Shown here: positions 51,347 through 61,907 of the stretch, piece after piece
How positions within the stretch are numbered: the stretch's first letter is position 1
Layout of the letters: each line of letters begins with the position of its first letter
Source: Staphylococcus pragensis
GTDB lineage: Bacteria; Bacillota; Bacilli; Staphylococcales; Staphylococcaceae
Direction: 5' to 3'
Length of the DNA stretch: 64,000 nt
NCBI RefSeq assembly: GCF_004785665.1
Contig: NZ_SRPJ01000001.1
Coordinates: 620,001 to 684,000 of the forward strand
Notes under the pieces: model-generated
Databases searched by the model: none
The model's input: only the letters and a program-made list of their open reading frames with translations
What the model was told of the DNA's origin: nothing
Position numbers and translations under genes: made by a program

Positions 51347-51928
51347 ATGGAGAATGAACATCAAGAATATGTAGAAAAGTTAGTAGACATTCTTAAATCA
51401 AAATGTCGAAAATCTTTTAAATTTCATGGGGAAGTCGCTATGCAGTTATTTTTAAACGATAACTTTACGCTACCTTCAAAAGTTGACATATGTGTTGAGA
51501 GAAAATATTTAGTCGAAGTGTTAAGAGTAATTCCTTCATCATACACATATAATTTTTATAATAAAAATAATAAGAAAATGGATAAAGATAAATTAAATGT
51601 GCCGGAAGTAGCTCATATCGATGTCACAATTAATAATGAATTAGTTCTAAATATCTTTATTTATGATGTTGTAAATGAAGAATGGATATTTAGATTAGAT
51701 GAAAGTATTCGTCTACCTAAAAATAGTATTTATTTTCATTCGCTCACTTGGAATGTTGATTATATAAAACCAGAAATAGTGCTAATGTATGATTTGATGG
51801 ATAATCAAAATTATCATCAATTACCAAATTATAAAAGGGTATTAGAAGCGTTAAGTTACTATCAATTTGTTATATTAAAAATGGTTGTGGGTGAGCAAAG
51901 AATCCAAGCAGCTTTAACACAAGGTTAA
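51347..51928 (+). CDS. Hypothetical protein with a nucleotidyltransferase-like N-terminus
   Basis: 193 residues from ATG 51347, behind TTAGGAGG. Residues 22-52 (FKFHGEVAMQLFLNDNF then SKVDICVE) have the pattern of minor nucleotidyltransferase folds: a helix with G-x-A and then S-x-x-D-I-x-V. The glycine-serine signature is incomplete (HGEVAMQ), so activity is doubtful. No toxin/antitoxin partner is nearby. It has its own promoter with a cre site, so it should be repressed by CcpA. The function is unknown. Confidence 0.75.
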   Translation: MENEHQEYVEKLVDILKSKCRKSFKFHGEVAMQLFLNDNFTLPSKVDICVERKYLVEVLRVIPSSYTYNFYNKNNKKMDKDKLNVPEVAHIDVTINNELVLNIFIYDVVNEEWIFRLDESIRLPKNSIYFHSLTWNVDYIKPEIVLMYDLMDNQNYHQLPNYKRVLEALSYYQFVILKMVVGEQRIQAALTQG

Positions 51929-51949
51929 ACCTAATAAAATTTAAGATAG

Positions 51950-52010
51950 AAAAAAGCAACTGATATAGATAAGACTTTAACAGTATTTATCAACATATCA
52001 GTTGCTTTTT
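51950..52010. terminator. Bidirectional terminator before lysC
   Basis: AAAAAGCAACTGATAT (51951-51966) and ATATCAGTTGCTTTTT (51995-52010) are perfect 16-bp arms between convergent genes. Confidence 0.92.
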
Positions 52011-52011
52011 A

Positions 52012-53393
52012 TTACTTTTTAGCACATAAATTTTTTAAACAAACACCGTGATAACAATATTCATAGGTTGATAAGACTGCTTTATCAGCATCTTCAACCG
52101 AAATTCCAAACATCATTGAAATTTCTGAGGCGCCTTGGTTAATCATTTTTAAGTTAATATTAGATTCGGCTAATGCATGCGTAATTTGATGGGCGGTACC
52201 TACAGATTTGTTCATTCCTTCGCCTACAATCATTAAAATAGCTAGATCATGTTCAATACTTAATTCATCAACATCGCATTTTTTACGTATAGCATTTAAA
52301 ACTTCTTGTTCCTTACCTTTAATTTGATGTGTACGCATAATAATACTGATACTATCGATTCCTGAAGGCATATGGTCAAAAGAAATATTGTAATCTTCAA
52401 GAATTTCTAATATTTTACGAGTAAACCCAACTTGTCTATTCATCAGATATTTTTTTATATTAATTACTGTAAAGTCTTTGTCACAACTAATACCGATAAT
52501 AACTTCTTTATCATTAATATCGCGATCATGTCTAATGAACGTTCCTTTATCTTGGGGACGATTAGTATTTTTAATAACTACAGGAATTCTATGTTTATAC
52601 AAAGGTTGTAGTGCTTCATCGTGGAAAACACCAAACCCTGCATAAGATAATTCGCGCATTTCTCTATATGTAATTTCATTAATGAGTTCTGGATTTTTTA
52701 TAACATTTGGATTCGCTTTGAAAATACCTGAAACGTCAGTAAAGTTTTCATAAAGTGATGCTCTTACGCCTCTAGCAATAATTGCACCAGTGATATCTGA
52801 TCCGCCTCTAGGGAACGTTACAACATAATTTTGTTTAGATACCCCGAAGAAACCAGGAATAATAATTTTTCCTTCAACCTCTCTCAGTTTATAGATTTGG
52901 TCATAAGCTTCTTCTAAAATTTGTGCTTGTTGAGGCAAATCACTAACTAAAATACCAGCATCTTTAGGGGAAAAGTATGTTGTTTTAACATCTTGTGAGT
53001 TATTATAACTTGCGATTAATTGAGCATTAAAATTCTCGCCGCACGATAATAAAGCATCATATAAACGAGGGGTTCGTTTTTTAATGTTTTAATGATGTGT
53101 TCAAGTGTTTCATCAATTGTAGTTAAAAAAATCATATCCATCTCTAGCTCTTCTAAAATATCTGCATAGCGCTGAATAATTTCCTTCTTTTTATCTTGAT
53201 AGTCTAATCCATTTAGAACCTTTTCATACAAACGAATTAAAAGGTCAGTTGTTTTTATATCATCTTTGTGTCTTTTTCCAGGAGCAGAAACAATAATGAT
53301 TTTACGTTCGTCATCTTCATTGACAATATTAAGGACTTTTTTAATTTGAGTTGCATTTGAAACAGAACTACCGCCGAATTTTGCTACTTTCAT
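52012..53393 (-). pseudogene. lysC: Aspartokinase, interrupted by a one-base frameshift
   Basis: First enzyme from aspartate towards threonine, methionine and lysine. From ATG 53393 the frame reads MKVAKFGGSSV (the nucleotide loop) and continues about 108 residues to KNEPL, then runs into nonsense and stops at 53016. In the next frame RLYDALLSCGENFNAQL picks up the family sequence and runs to 52012, with FPRGGSDITGA and two C-terminal ACT domains. One base is missing in or beside the four-G run at 53069-53072. Either a real loss or a sequencing error. Divergent from hom-thrCB, with CodY-like sites between. Confidence 0.9.
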
Positions 53394-53413
53394 AAATTGT
53401 ATCAACCTTTCTA

Positions 53414-53449
53414 AAAAATCAGAAAATTCTATTTAATTTTCTGATACCC
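53414..53449. promoter_or_regulatory. CodY-like sites between lysC and hom
   Basis: AAAAATCAGAAAATT (53414-53428) differs at three positions from AATTTTCWGAAAATT, and AATTTTCTGATACCC (53435-53449) has a perfect left half. TCAGAAAATT and AATTTTCTGA also form a perfect 10-bp inverted repeat with a six-base loop (53419-53444). The site lies in the lysC leader and facing the hom promoter region. Confidence 0.6.
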
Positions 53450-53582
53450 CGTGGTAATATATATCTATATATTCACTTTTTACGCTAAAAAAGTCCTATC
53501 AATTTAATAGTATACTATAATAAAGTATATTTCAAGAAAACAATTGTATTTCTCAGTAATACAAATGGGGGAAGATAGTTAT

Positions 53583-54860
53583 ATGAAAGAATTGAACGTT
53601 GCTTTACTTGGCCTGGGAACAGTTGGGTCAGGCGTAGTAAAAATCATAGAAGAAAATAGACAACAAATTAAAGATACGCTCAATAAAGATATCATTATTA
53701 AACATATTTTAGTTCGTAATAAATCTAAAAAAAGACCTATCAATATTAGTCAATATCATTTAACAGATGATGTAGACGAAATCTTAAATGATGATTCAAT
53801 TGATATCGTTATCGAAGTTATGGGAGGTATTGAACCTACCGTTGATTGGCTTAGAGATTCGCTTAAACGTGGTAAACATGTTATTACAGCGAATAAAGAT
53901 TTACTAGCCGTACACTTAAAACTTTTAGAAGACTTAGCTGAAAAACAAGGCGTAGCACTAAAATTTGAAGCAAGTGTAGCAGGTGGTATTCCAATCGTTA
54001 ATGCAATCAATAATGGATTAAATGCCAATAATATTTCTAAATTTATGGGAATTTTAAATGGTACTTCTAATTTTATTCTTTCTAAAATGACACGAGAACA
54101 ATCATCATTTGAAGAAGCACTAGAAGAAGCAAAGCGTTTAGGCTATGCAGAAGCGGATCCTACTGATGATGTTGAAGGAATTGATGCAGCACGTAAAGTA
54201 GTGATTACTTCTTATTTATCATTTAACCAAGTCATTAAATTAAATGATGTAAAAGTTAGAGGAATTAGTAACACAACATTGAGTGATATTAATGTAGCAG
54301 ATAAATTAGGTTATAAGATTAAATTGATTGGTAAAGGAACATATTATAACAGCAAAGTTTCAGCATCTGTAGAACCAACTTTAATACATAAATCTCACCA
54401 ATTAGCTGCTGTGGAAAATGAATATAATGCTATTTACGTTATTGGTGATGCTGTAGGAGACACTATGTTCTACGGTAAGGGGGCAGGTAGTTTAGCTACA
54501 GGTAGTGCGGTAGTAAGTGACTTATTGAATGTTGCGTTATTCTTTGAATCCAATCTACATACACTTCCTCCACATTTCGAATTGAAGACTGATGAAACAC
54601 GCGAATTAATGGATAATGATGAGTCAGTTTCTCTTAAGGAAAAGTTAAATTATTATGTAGTTATTCATAGTGACAAATCAATAGAAAAAATTGAAGGTGA
54701 ACTAAAAGCGATATTACCTTTCCATAAATCGCTTCAAATAGAAAAAAGAGATGAAACATCTTATGGTGTAGTGGTTATTGGCTTAGACGTATCTCCTGAA
54801 GATGAACTAAGTAAAGCAGGATTGAATGTTGAAAAAATTTATCCAGTTGAAGGAGTTTAA
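53583..54860 (+). CDS. hom: Homoserine dehydrogenase
   Basis: Reduces aspartate semialdehyde to homoserine. 425 residues from ATG 53583, behind GGGGGAAG; the ATT/TTG-like upstream frame is not supported. N-terminal NAD(P) loop [26 protein letters not shown], catalytic [11 protein letters not shown] and [11 protein letters not shown] are present, with a C-terminal ACT domain for threonine feedback. First gene of hom-thrC-thrB. Confidence 0.97.
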   Translation: MKELNVALLGLGTVGSGVVKIIEENRQQIKDTLNKDIIIKHILVRNKSKKRPINISQYHLTDDVDEILNDDSIDIVIEVMGGIEPTVDWLRDSLKRGKHVITANKDLLAVHLKLLEDLAEKQGVALKFEASVAGGIPIVNAINNGLNANNISKFMGILNGTSNFILSKMTREQSSFEEALEEAKRLGYAEADPTDDVEGIDAARKVVITSYLSFNQVIKLNDVKVRGISNTTLSDINVADKLGYKIKLIGKGTYYNSKVSASVEPTLIHKSHQLAAVENEYNAIYVIGDAVGDTMFYGKGAGSLATGSAVVSDLLNVALFFESNLHTLPPHFELKTDETRELMDNDESVSLKEKLNYYVVIHSDKSIEKIEGELKAILPFHKSLQIEKRDETSYGVVVIGLDVSPEDELSKAGLNVEKIYPVEGV

Positions 54861-54865
54861 TAATT

Positions 54866-55927
54866 ATGAAAAGATGGCAAGGATTAGTAGAAGAATTTAA
54901 AGAATATTTACCTGTGAATGAAGACACACCTCATTTAACACTTAATGAAGGTCATACACCACTTATCCATTGTGAAAATTTATCAGCAATGTTAAACATT
55001 GACTTATATGTCAAATTTGAGGGTGCAAATCCTACAGGTTCTTTTAAAGACCGTGGCATGGTAATGGCTGTCACTAAAGCAAAAGAGCAAGGTAAAAAAG
55101 TAGTTATTTGTGCTTCAACTGGTAATACATCTGCTTCTGCAGCAGCCTATGCCGCAAGAGCAGGTTTAAAAGCAATAGTCGTTATTCCTGAAGGTAAAAT
55201 AGCGTTAGGAAAGTTATCTCAAGCGGTAATGTATGGGGCAGAAATTGTTTCTATAGAAGGAAATTTCGATGAAGCTTTAGAAATTGTTAAAGAAATAGCA
55301 GCAAATGATGATGAAATTGAATTAGTGAATTCAGTTAACCCATATCGTATTGAAGGACAAAAAACAGGAGCATTTGAAATTGTTGAACAATTAGAACAAG
55401 CACCAGATGTTTTAGCGATCCCAGTAGGAAACGCGGGAAATATCACTGCATATTGGAAAGGGTTTAAAGAATATAACGAGAAAAAAGGTAGCCAGTTACC
55501 ACAATTATTTGGTTTCCAAGCAGAAGGTGCATCTCCAATTGTTCAAAATAAAGTAATTAAAAATCCTGAAACAATTGCTACTGCTATTCGTATCGGTAAT
55601 CCTGCTAGCTGGAGTAAAGCGACAAAAGCGTTAGAAGAATCTAATGGTTTAATTGATAGCGTAACAGATGAAGAAATTTTAGAAGCTTATCAATTAATGA
55701 CTTCAAAAGAAGGTGTATTTAGTGAACCAGCAAGTAATGCTTCTATTGCTGGACTTATTAAATTACATCGTGCAGGTAAGTTGCCAAAAAATAAAAAAGT
55801 TGTAGCTATTTTAACTGGTAATGGCTTAAAAGATCCTGATACAGCTATTTCTATTTTAGATAATCCTATTCAACCGCTTCCGAATGATAAAGCAAGTATT
55901 ATTGATTACATCAAAGGAGCATTATAA
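54866..55927 (+). CDS. thrC: Threonine synthase
   Basis: PLP enzyme that makes threonine from O-phosphohomoserine. 353 residues, the short class usual in Firmicutes. [13 protein letters not shown] holds the PLP Lys; [17 protein letters not shown] and [12 protein letters not shown] bind the phosphate. ATG 5 bases after hom, behind AAGGAG; its stop directly touches the thrB start. Confidence 0.97.
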   Translation: MKRWQGLVEEFKEYLPVNEDTPHLTLNEGHTPLIHCENLSAMLNIDLYVKFEGANPTGSFKDRGMVMAVTKAKEQGKKVVICASTGNTSASAAAYAARAGLKAIVVIPEGKIALGKLSQAVMYGAEIVSIEGNFDEALEIVKEIAANDDEIELVNSVNPYRIEGQKTGAFEIVEQLEQAPDVLAIPVGNAGNITAYWKGFKEYNEKKGSQLPQLFGFQAEGASPIVQNKVIKNPETIATAIRIGNPASWSKATKALEESNGLIDSVTDEEILEAYQLMTSKEGVFSEPASNASIAGLIKLHRAGKLPKNKKVVAILTGNGLKDPDTAISILDNPIQPLPNDKASIIDYIKGAL

Positions 55928-56845
55928 ATGAATAAATATTTGCACCTTAAGATTCCAGCATCAACTGCTAATTTAGGAGTAGGATTTGATTCAATTGGAA
56001 TGGCTATCGACAAATATTTAAATTTATATGTTCATAGAATCGAAGGTGATGAGTGGGAATTTGAGTATTTAAGTCCAGAATTAAATAGTCTTCCTAACAA
56101 TAAGGACAATTACATATATCAAGTCGCCCAACAAGTTGCTACTAAATATAATATTGAGTTACCGACGTTAAAGGTTGAAATGAGAAGTGACATACCATTA
56201 GCAAGAGGATTAGGATCTTCAGCATCTGCTTTAGTTGGAGCATTATATATAGCTAATTATTTTGGTAACATTCAGCTTTCAAAATATGAGTTACTTCAGT
56301 TAGCCACTGAATTTGAGGGGCATCCCGATAATGTAGCACCGACAATATATGGAGGCCTATTAGCCGGATATTATAATCCAGATACTAAAGAAACAGATGT
56401 AGCTCATATTGATGTGCCTGACGTGGATATTATTTTAACTATTCCTCCATATGAATTAAAAACTGAAGATTCTCGAAATGTTTTGCCAGATAAATTTTCT
56501 CATAAAAAAGCAATTCAAAATAGTGCGATTAGTAATACAATGATTTGCGCGTTAATACAGCACAATTATGAACTTGCTGGGAAGATGATGGCACAAGATG
56601 GTTTTCATGAACCATATCGTCAACATTTAATTCCAGAATTTGAAGAAATAAAAGCGTTAGCCAAGAAATATGATGCTTATGCTACAGTGATTAGTGGAGC
56701 GGGACCTACTATCTTAACATTAAGTCGTAAAGAAAAAAGCGGCGAGTTGGTAAGAGCATTGAGACATCAAATTACACATTGTCATTCTGAATTAGCTACG
56801 ATTAATCAAGTAGGTGTAGTTGAAGAAATTGTGTATCCTTCTTAA
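55928..56845 (+). CDS. thrB: Homoserine kinase
   Basis: GHMP kinase that phosphorylates homoserine for ThrC. 305 residues. [15 protein letters not shown] is near the start, [16 protein letters not shown] is the ATP loop, and SGAGPTI lies near the end. The ATG follows the thrC TAA without gap, with AAAGGAG inside thrC, so the three genes are translated together. Confidence 0.97.
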   Translation: MNKYLHLKIPASTANLGVGFDSIGMAIDKYLNLYVHRIEGDEWEFEYLSPELNSLPNNKDNYIYQVAQQVATKYNIELPTLKVEMRSDIPLARGLGSSASALVGALYIANYFGNIQLSKYELLQLATEFEGHPDNVAPTIYGGLLAGYYNPDTKETDVAHIDVPDVDIILTIPPYELKTEDSRNVLPDKFSHKKAIQNSAISNTMICALIQHNYELAGKMMAQDGFHEPYRQHLIPEFEEIKALAKKYDAYATVISGAGPTILTLSRKEKSGELVRALRHQITHCHSELATINQVGVVEEIVYPS

Positions 56846-56896
56846 ATTTATTGTAAAATGAGAACAAGCAATTTTTGAAAGGAGCACCATAAAAAT

Positions 56897-57700
56897 ATGA
56901 GTAATTTCAAAGTGATAGTAATGGATATGGATGATACTTTAATTAATAGTGATAATAAAGTAAGTCCTGAAACGAAAGAGTATTTAATAGATCTTCAAAA
57001 TCAAGGCTATAAAGTAGTTCTAGCTTCTGGACGACCAACAGAAGGTATGTTACCCATAGCTAAAGAATTACATTTAGATAAACATGATAGCTATATCATT
57101 AGTTATAATGGTGGAAAAACAATCAAAGTAGCCACTGAAAAAGTTGAAGTAAGTAAGAGTGTCTCAAAAGAAGACTTTGATAAAATCGCAGACTTCTGTA
57201 GAGAAAAGAACTTTTTAGTGTTAACTTATCAAGATGGTCATATCATTCACGATGGTGATCACGAATATAGAGATATTGAATCTCAACTTACTGGTTTACC
57301 GATGAAGAGAGTAGACGATATCAAAAAATATATCAATGAAGATGTGCCTAAAGTGATGGGTGTAGATTATGTAGAGAACATTACGAATGTAAGAGATGCA
57401 TTACATGGTTCATTTAATTCCAATATTGATGTTACTACAAGTAAACCATTTTTCTTAGAGTTTATGGGTAAAGGCGTATCTAAAGGTAATGCTATTAAAG
57501 CGTTATGTGAAAAGTTAGATATTTCTTTAAAAGAAGTAGTGTGCTTTGGCGATAGTTTAAATGACCAGTCTATGTTTGAAGTAGCAGGTTATTCTGTAGC
57601 TATGGGAAATGCTACTGAAGAATTAAAAGAAGTAGCGGACAAAGTGACATTAGATAATGATTCTAATGGTATACCAGCCGCTTTAAAAGAAATTTTATAA
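56897..57700 (+). CDS. HAD-superfamily phosphatase, Cof type
   Basis: 267 residues. DMDDTLINS (nucleophile Asp10, acid Asp12), ASGRPTEG, and GDSLNDQSMFEVAGYSVAMGNA complete the HAD site with a C2B cap. ATG 51 bases after thrB behind GAAAGGAG. Such enzymes dephosphorylate sugar phosphates or flavin/PLP precursors; the substrate here is unknown. Confidence 0.92.
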   Translation: MSNFKVIVMDMDDTLINSDNKVSPETKEYLIDLQNQGYKVVLASGRPTEGMLPIAKELHLDKHDSYIISYNGGKTIKVATEKVEVSKSVSKEDFDKIADFCREKNFLVLTYQDGHIIHDGDHEYRDIESQLTGLPMKRVDDIKKYINEDVPKVMGVDYVENITNVRDALHGSFNSNIDVTTSKPFFLEFMGKGVSKGNAIKALCEKLDISLKEVVCFGDSLNDQSMFEVAGYSVAMGNATEELKEVADKVTLDNDSNGIPAALKEIL

Positions 57701-57706
57701 ATAATT

Positions 57707-57783
57707 AAAGCATGAGTACTTATTATCTTTGAATATACTAAAATGTTTTTAGTAAAAACGTTAATAAGTATTCATGCTTTTTA
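57707..57783. terminator. Bidirectional terminator after the HAD gene
   Basis: AAAGCATGAGTACTTATTA and TAATAAGTATTCATGCTTT pair around an AT-rich inner hairpin. Confidence 0.88.
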
Positions 57784-57786
57784 ATA

Positions 57787-58101
57787 TTACTTAGCAGTAT
57801 GTGTCCAATCATGTTTGCCACGATAGCGTTTGACATAAGCGTAAACTTGGTCCGCTGCATAATCTAAATTAGTATAAACAGTAATAGTATATGCCGATTG
57901 ATTATCGTTAAATGGTTCGTTACCAAACACGTCCTTTAAGTGAATAAATAAATTCTCCATCTGATCGTGTTCGAGACTTGGATACTCTCGTAAAGTACGT
58001 TTAAGTAGCTGACCATTTTTCTCTTCAAGAGATTGGACTACGATTACAAAACGCTCTTCACTTTTAATGACATCGTCAAATAAATTTGTTTGACCAACCA
58101 T
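57787..58101 (-). CDS. Hypothetical protein (104 residues)
   Basis: Soluble alpha/beta protein with no recognised motif. The N-terminus reads MVGQTNLFDDVIKSEERFVIVV, with a helix rich in Glu/Lys/Leu in the middle. ATG 58101 behind AGAGGTGAG on the reverse strand; the GTG at 58110 is part of that site. Own promoter region, convergent with the HAD gene. Confidence 0.7.
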   Translation of the reverse strand: MVGQTNLFDDVIKSEERFVIVVQSLEEKNGQLLKRTLREYPSLEHDQMENLFIHLKDVFGNEPFNDNQSAYTITVYTNLDYAADQVYAYVKRYRGKHDWTHTAK

Positions 58102-58187
58102 TCTTCTCACCTCTAAATCGATATCTTAAGACTTATTATACAGAATAAATTAAACCGTGGAAATACACAGAATACGTTTCAATGAAA

Positions 58188-58256
58188 AAGCGAACAGTTA
58201 AGAGAGAAAGAGGATATATATGTTCATATCCAAAGTTCTCTTTACTGTTCGCTTAA
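58188..58256 (-). terminator. Terminator after the permease gene
   Basis: AAGCGAACAGT and ACTGTTCGCTT flank an inner AAGAGAG/CTCTTT and GGATAT/ATATCC stem; it is just beyond the permease stop. Confidence 0.88.
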
Positions 58257-58268
58257 AATATAAAAATT

Positions 58269-59720
58269 CTAATTATCATGATAATGATGAGGCGTAATAT
58301 CCATTTCATCTAACTTAACATATTTTGTTTTTCTAATTACTTTATGCACCAAGAAAATGAGTGCTAAAACAATTAAAGGTAAAATATTAATGATGAACTT
58401 ACCGATATGACCACTAAATAAATCGCCTATTGAATTACCAAAATATAAGAAAATAAGTGTTGCAAATACTAGGATTGGACCTAGAGGATATAAAGGTGAT
58501 TTATAAGGTAATAAAGTATTTATATCTTTGCCTTGGCGTTTTATCGCTTTACGTAAACGCACTTGAGCCCATGAGCTAGCTACCCAAACAATAATTACCA
58601 ATGAGCCAATAATATTTAATAAACTAAATACTGCATTAGAATAAAAGTTAGCGATAATAATGATTGCTACAATTAAAATATATGTTGTAACTAAAGCACG
58701 TAAAGGAAGTTTCGTTTTTTCATTTAATTTACTTAAGAATTTCGGCGCTTGTTTTTCATCACTTAAAGAGAATAACATTCTACTTGTAGTATACATGCCT
58801 GAGTTCGTCGCTGATAATAATGAAGTTAAAATAACTGCATTTATAACAGAAGCCGCGAAAGCAATTCCAATTCTATCAAATACAATGGTAAATGGACTTT
58901 GAGATACAGATTCATGCTCATTTAGTAACAGTGGATCTGAATAAGGAATAATGGCTGCAATGACAGCGATAGACAATACGTAAAATAATAAAATTCTCCA
59001 AAAGACTTGTTTAACGGCTTTAGGCATTGTTTTTTTAGGATTATCTGATTCACCAGCTGTCACAGCGACAACTTCTGTACCGCCCACTGAGAAACCTGCT
59101 ACAAGTAATACGCCTAAAAAACCTGAAAAGCCGCCAACAAACGGTGCTTGCCCTTTAGTATAATTTTCAAAGCCATAAGTATGGCCACCTAGGATACCAA
59201 GAATCATTAAGAAACCAACAATTATAAATACTATAATTGTAATCACTTTAATTAGTGAAAGCCAAAACTCAGTTTCCCCAAATGCTTTAACTGTGAATAT
59301 GTTTAATAGGAATATTATCGTAATGAAGATTAAACTCCAAGTAAGCGGACTAAAGAATTTAAATATATCCCAATAAAATAAAACATTTGATGCGACCATT
59401 ACGTCTACACTTGAAACTAAAGACCACATTATATAATATAGCCATCCCATCGTGAAACCTAGAGAAGGATCAACGAAGCGGGTAGCATATGAACTGAATG
59501 AACCTGATACAGGATAAAAAGTAGCAAGTTCTCCAATTGATGACATTAAAAAATAAAGCATAACGCCTATTAATAAATAAGCTAAAATAGCGCCTCCAGG
59601 ACCTGCTTGAGCTACAACGCTACCAGTAGCTACAAAGAGACCTGTACCGATTGCTCCGCCAATTGCAATCATGGATATGTGTCTTGAACTAAGACCACGT
59701 TTCATATTGTTATCTTCCAT
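58269..59720 (-). CDS. Amino-acid permease (APC superfamily)
   Basis: 483 residues with twelve membrane helices. The first helix holds SMIAIGGAIGTGLFVATG, the substrate-site signature of the AAT family (GabP/LysP/aromatic permeases). ATG 59720 behind TAGGAGAC on the reverse strand. The C-terminus is cytosolic and basic-acidic with HHYHDN at the end. Which amino acid it carries cannot be read from the sequence. A weak CodY-like box lies upstream. Confidence 0.92.
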   Translation of the reverse strand: MEDNNMKRGLSSRHISMIAIGGAIGTGLFVATGSVVAQAGPGGAILAYLLIGVMLYFLMSSIGELATFYPVSGSFSSYATRFVDPSLGFTMGWLYYIMWSLVSSVDVMVASNVLFYWDIFKFFSPLTWSLIFITIIFLLNIFTVKAFGETEFWLSLIKVITIIVFIIVGFLMILGILGGHTYGFENYTKGQAPFVGGFSGFLGVLLVAGFSVGGTEVVAVTAGESDNPKKTMPKAVKQVFWRILLFYVLSIAVIAAIIPYSDPLLLNEHESVSQSPFTIVFDRIGIAFAASVINAVILTSLLSATNSGMYTTSRMLFSLSDEKQAPKFLSKLNEKTKLPLRALVTTYILIVAIIIIANFYSNAVFSLLNIIGSLVIIVWVASSWAQVRLRKAIKRQGKDINTLLPYKSPLYPLGPILVFATLIFLYFGNSIGDLFSGHIGKFIINILPLIVLALIFLVHKVIRKTKYVKLDEMDITPHHYHDN

Positions 59721-59817
59721 ATGTTGTCTCCTATACAAAAATTAAATATACACATCATTTTAATGCTTTTATCTCAAGTATTCAATAACTTTTAAACAAT
59801 TCGTTCTAAAAATTTTA

Positions 59818-59832
59818 AATTTTCTGATTTTT
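59818..59832. promoter_or_regulatory. Weak CodY-like box upstream of the permease
   Basis: AATTTTCTGATTTTT has a perfect left half and three mismatches in the right half of AATTTTCWGAAAATT. Confidence 0.35.
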
Positions 59833-59895
59833 CAAGAAAAAGTGAAAATACGTTTATCTACAAGGGAAATGGGTTTAATAATAGTAGCTATTAGA

Positions 59896-59910
59896 TTATA
59901 ATTATTACAA
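59896..59910. promoter_or_regulatory. PerR box over the katA -10
   Basis: TTATAATTATTACAA matches TTATAATNATTATAA in 13 of 14 defined positions. It covers the likely -10 TATAAT (59897-59902), so binding would block the promoter until peroxide inactivates PerR. Confidence 0.85.
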
Positions 59911-59936
59911 AGTAAGGTAATGAGAGGAGATTTACT

Positions 59937-61451
59937 ATGTCTAAAGAAGATAAAAAATTGACTGGTTTATTCGGACATCCCGTTTCAGATAGAGAGAATA
60001 GTATGACAGCAGGCCATCGTGGTCCGTTATTAATGCAAGATATATATTATTTAGAACAAATGTCACACTTTGATCGTGAGGTCATTCCTGAACGTCGTAT
60101 GCATGCAAAAGGTTCAGGCGCATTCGGTACATTTACAGTAACGAATGATATTACTCAATATACAAGTGCGAAAATATTCTCAGAAGTTGGTAAACAAACA
60201 GAAATGTTTGCACGTTTCTCAACAGTTTCAGGTGAGCGTGGAGCAGCCGACTTAGAAAGAGATATTCGTGGTTTCGCTTTAAAATTTTATACAGAAGATG
60301 GAAACTGGGATTTAGTTGGTAACAACACGCCTGTATTCTTCTTCAGAGATCCAAAATTATTCATTAGTTTAAACCGTGCCGTGAAACGTGACCCACGTAC
60401 TAATATGAGAAGTCCTCAAAATAACTGGGATTTCTGGACAGGTGTCCCAGAATCATTACATCAAGTAACAATTTTAATGTCTGACCGTGGTATGCCTAAA
60501 GGTTTCCGAAATATGCATGGCTTTGGCTCACACACATATTCAATGTACAACGATAAAGGTGAACGTGTATGGGTTAAATATCATTTCAGAACTCAACAAG
60601 GTATTGAAAATTATACAGACGAAGAAGCTGCTGAAATTGTTGGTGGCGACAGAGATTCTTCTCAACGTGATTTATATGATGCGATTGAACGTGGAGATTA
60701 TCCTAAATGGAAAATGTACATTCAAGTAATGACTGAAGAACAAGCTAGAAATCACCCAGACAATCCATTTGATTTAACTAAAGTTTGGTACAAAGATGAA
60801 TATCCTTTAATTGAAGTAGGGGAATTTGAATTAAATCGTAACCCTGAAAACTATTTCATGGAAGTTGAACAAGCTGCGTTTGCACCTACAAATATTGTTC
60901 CAGGTCTAGATTTCTCACCAGACAAAATGTTACAAGGTCGTTTATTCTCATATGGTGATGCGCAACGTTATAGATTAGGCGTTAATCACTGGCAAATTCC
61001 AGTAAACCAACCTAAAGGAGTAGGCGTAGAAAACTTATGCCCATTTAGTCGTGATGGTCAAATGCGATTCCTTGACGGAAACCAAGGTGGCGGACCTCAT
61101 TATTATCCAAATAATCAAGGTGTTTATGATTCACAACCAGAATACAAAAAACCACCATTCCCTGTAGATGGTGATGGTTATGAATACAATCAACGCCAAG
61201 ATGATGACAATTACTTTGAACAACCAGGTAAATTATTCCGTTTACAAACAGATGATGCTAAAGAAAGAATCTTCAAAAATACTGCAAATGCTATGGATGG
61301 TGTTTCTGAAGATGTGAAACGTAGACATATTCGTCATTGCTATAAAGCTGACCCTGAATACGGTAAAGGCGTAGCAAAAGCATTAGAAATTGATATTAAC
61401 GATATCGATTTAGAAACTACAGAAGATGAAACATACGAAAACTTCAAATAA
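59937..61451 (+). CDS. katA: Catalase (haem, small-subunit)
   Basis: Breaks down hydrogen peroxide. 504 residues. [12 protein letters not shown] places the distal His at 56, [11 protein letters not shown] follows, and [14 protein letters not shown] holds the haem-ligand Tyr at 339. ATG behind GAGAGGAG. Control by PerR is indicated by the operator. A single strong gene, followed by rpmG after 87 bases. Confidence 0.98.
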   Translation: MSKEDKKLTGLFGHPVSDRENSMTAGHRGPLLMQDIYYLEQMSHFDREVIPERRMHAKGSGAFGTFTVTNDITQYTSAKIFSEVGKQTEMFARFSTVSGERGAADLERDIRGFALKFYTEDGNWDLVGNNTPVFFFRDPKLFISLNRAVKRDPRTNMRSPQNNWDFWTGVPESLHQVTILMSDRGMPKGFRNMHGFGSHTYSMYNDKGERVWVKYHFRTQQGIENYTDEEAAEIVGGDRDSSQRDLYDAIERGDYPKWKMYIQVMTEEQARNHPDNPFDLTKVWYKDEYPLIEVGEFELNRNPENYFMEVEQAAFAPTNIVPGLDFSPDKMLQGRLFSYGDAQRYRLGVNHWQIPVNQPKGVGVENLCPFSRDGQMRFLDGNQGGGPHYYPNNQGVYDSQPEYKKPPFPVDGDGYEYNQRQDDDNYFEQPGKLFRLQTDDAKERIFKNTANAMDGVSEDVKRRHIRHCYKADPEYGKGVAKALEIDINDIDLETTEDETYENFK

Positions 61452-61538
61452 ATTAAAATATTAATTGCGCATAATTGTACCTTGTGGTAAAATTTTAAAT
61501 CGTAAGAATTCCTAGTTGTAAAAGAAAGGGTGTTAATT

Positions 61539-61688
61539 ATGCGCGTTAATGTAACATTAGCTTGCACAGAATGTGGCGATCGTAACTATATTACGACTAA
61601 AAACAAACGTAATAATCCTGAGCGTATTGAAATGATGAAATACTGCCCAAGATTAAACAAACACACGCTACATCGTGAAACTAAATAA
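61539..61688 (+). CDS. rpmG: 50S ribosomal protein L33
   Basis: 49 residues, [20 protein letters not shown] through [18 protein letters not shown] and a later single Cys are present, so one of the four zinc cysteines of the full C-plus form is missing. ATG behind AAGAAAGGG. Its place next to katA and rpsN equals that of the second L33 gene in S. aureus. A terminator follows. Confidence 0.95.
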   Translation: MRVNVTLACTECGDRNYITTKNKRNNPERIEMMKYCPRLNKHTLHRETK

Positions 61689-61735
61689 TCACTTATCTTT
61701 TAAATACGACATTTTAAGATAATATTAAAGAGCTA

Positions 61736-61780
61736 AGACTGCTGACAAAGTTAGAAAGATTTTGTCAGCAGTCTTTTTTT
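61736..61780 (+). terminator. Terminator after rpmG
   Basis: AGACTGCTGACAAA and TTTGTCAGCAGTCT are perfect 14-bp arms before seven T. Confidence 0.93.
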
Positions 61781-61866
61781 ATTCATCAAAATTCTAATAA
61801 AGTGATTTATAATTTGAAATTTAAAATTTTAACTACTTGCAAATGAGAAAAGATGTGTTAATATAT

Positions 61867-61887
61867 AAAACGTAATTATTACGATTT
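61867..61887. promoter_or_regulatory. Zur box upstream of rpsN
   Basis: Positions 61867-61887 match the Bacillales Zur consensus AAATCGTAAT-N-ATTACGATTT at all but one position. It lies just after a likely promoter (TTGCAA 61837-61842; TAATAT 61859-61864). Confidence 0.88.
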
Positions 61888-61907
61888 GTAAAAAGGAGAT
61901 ATCATTT

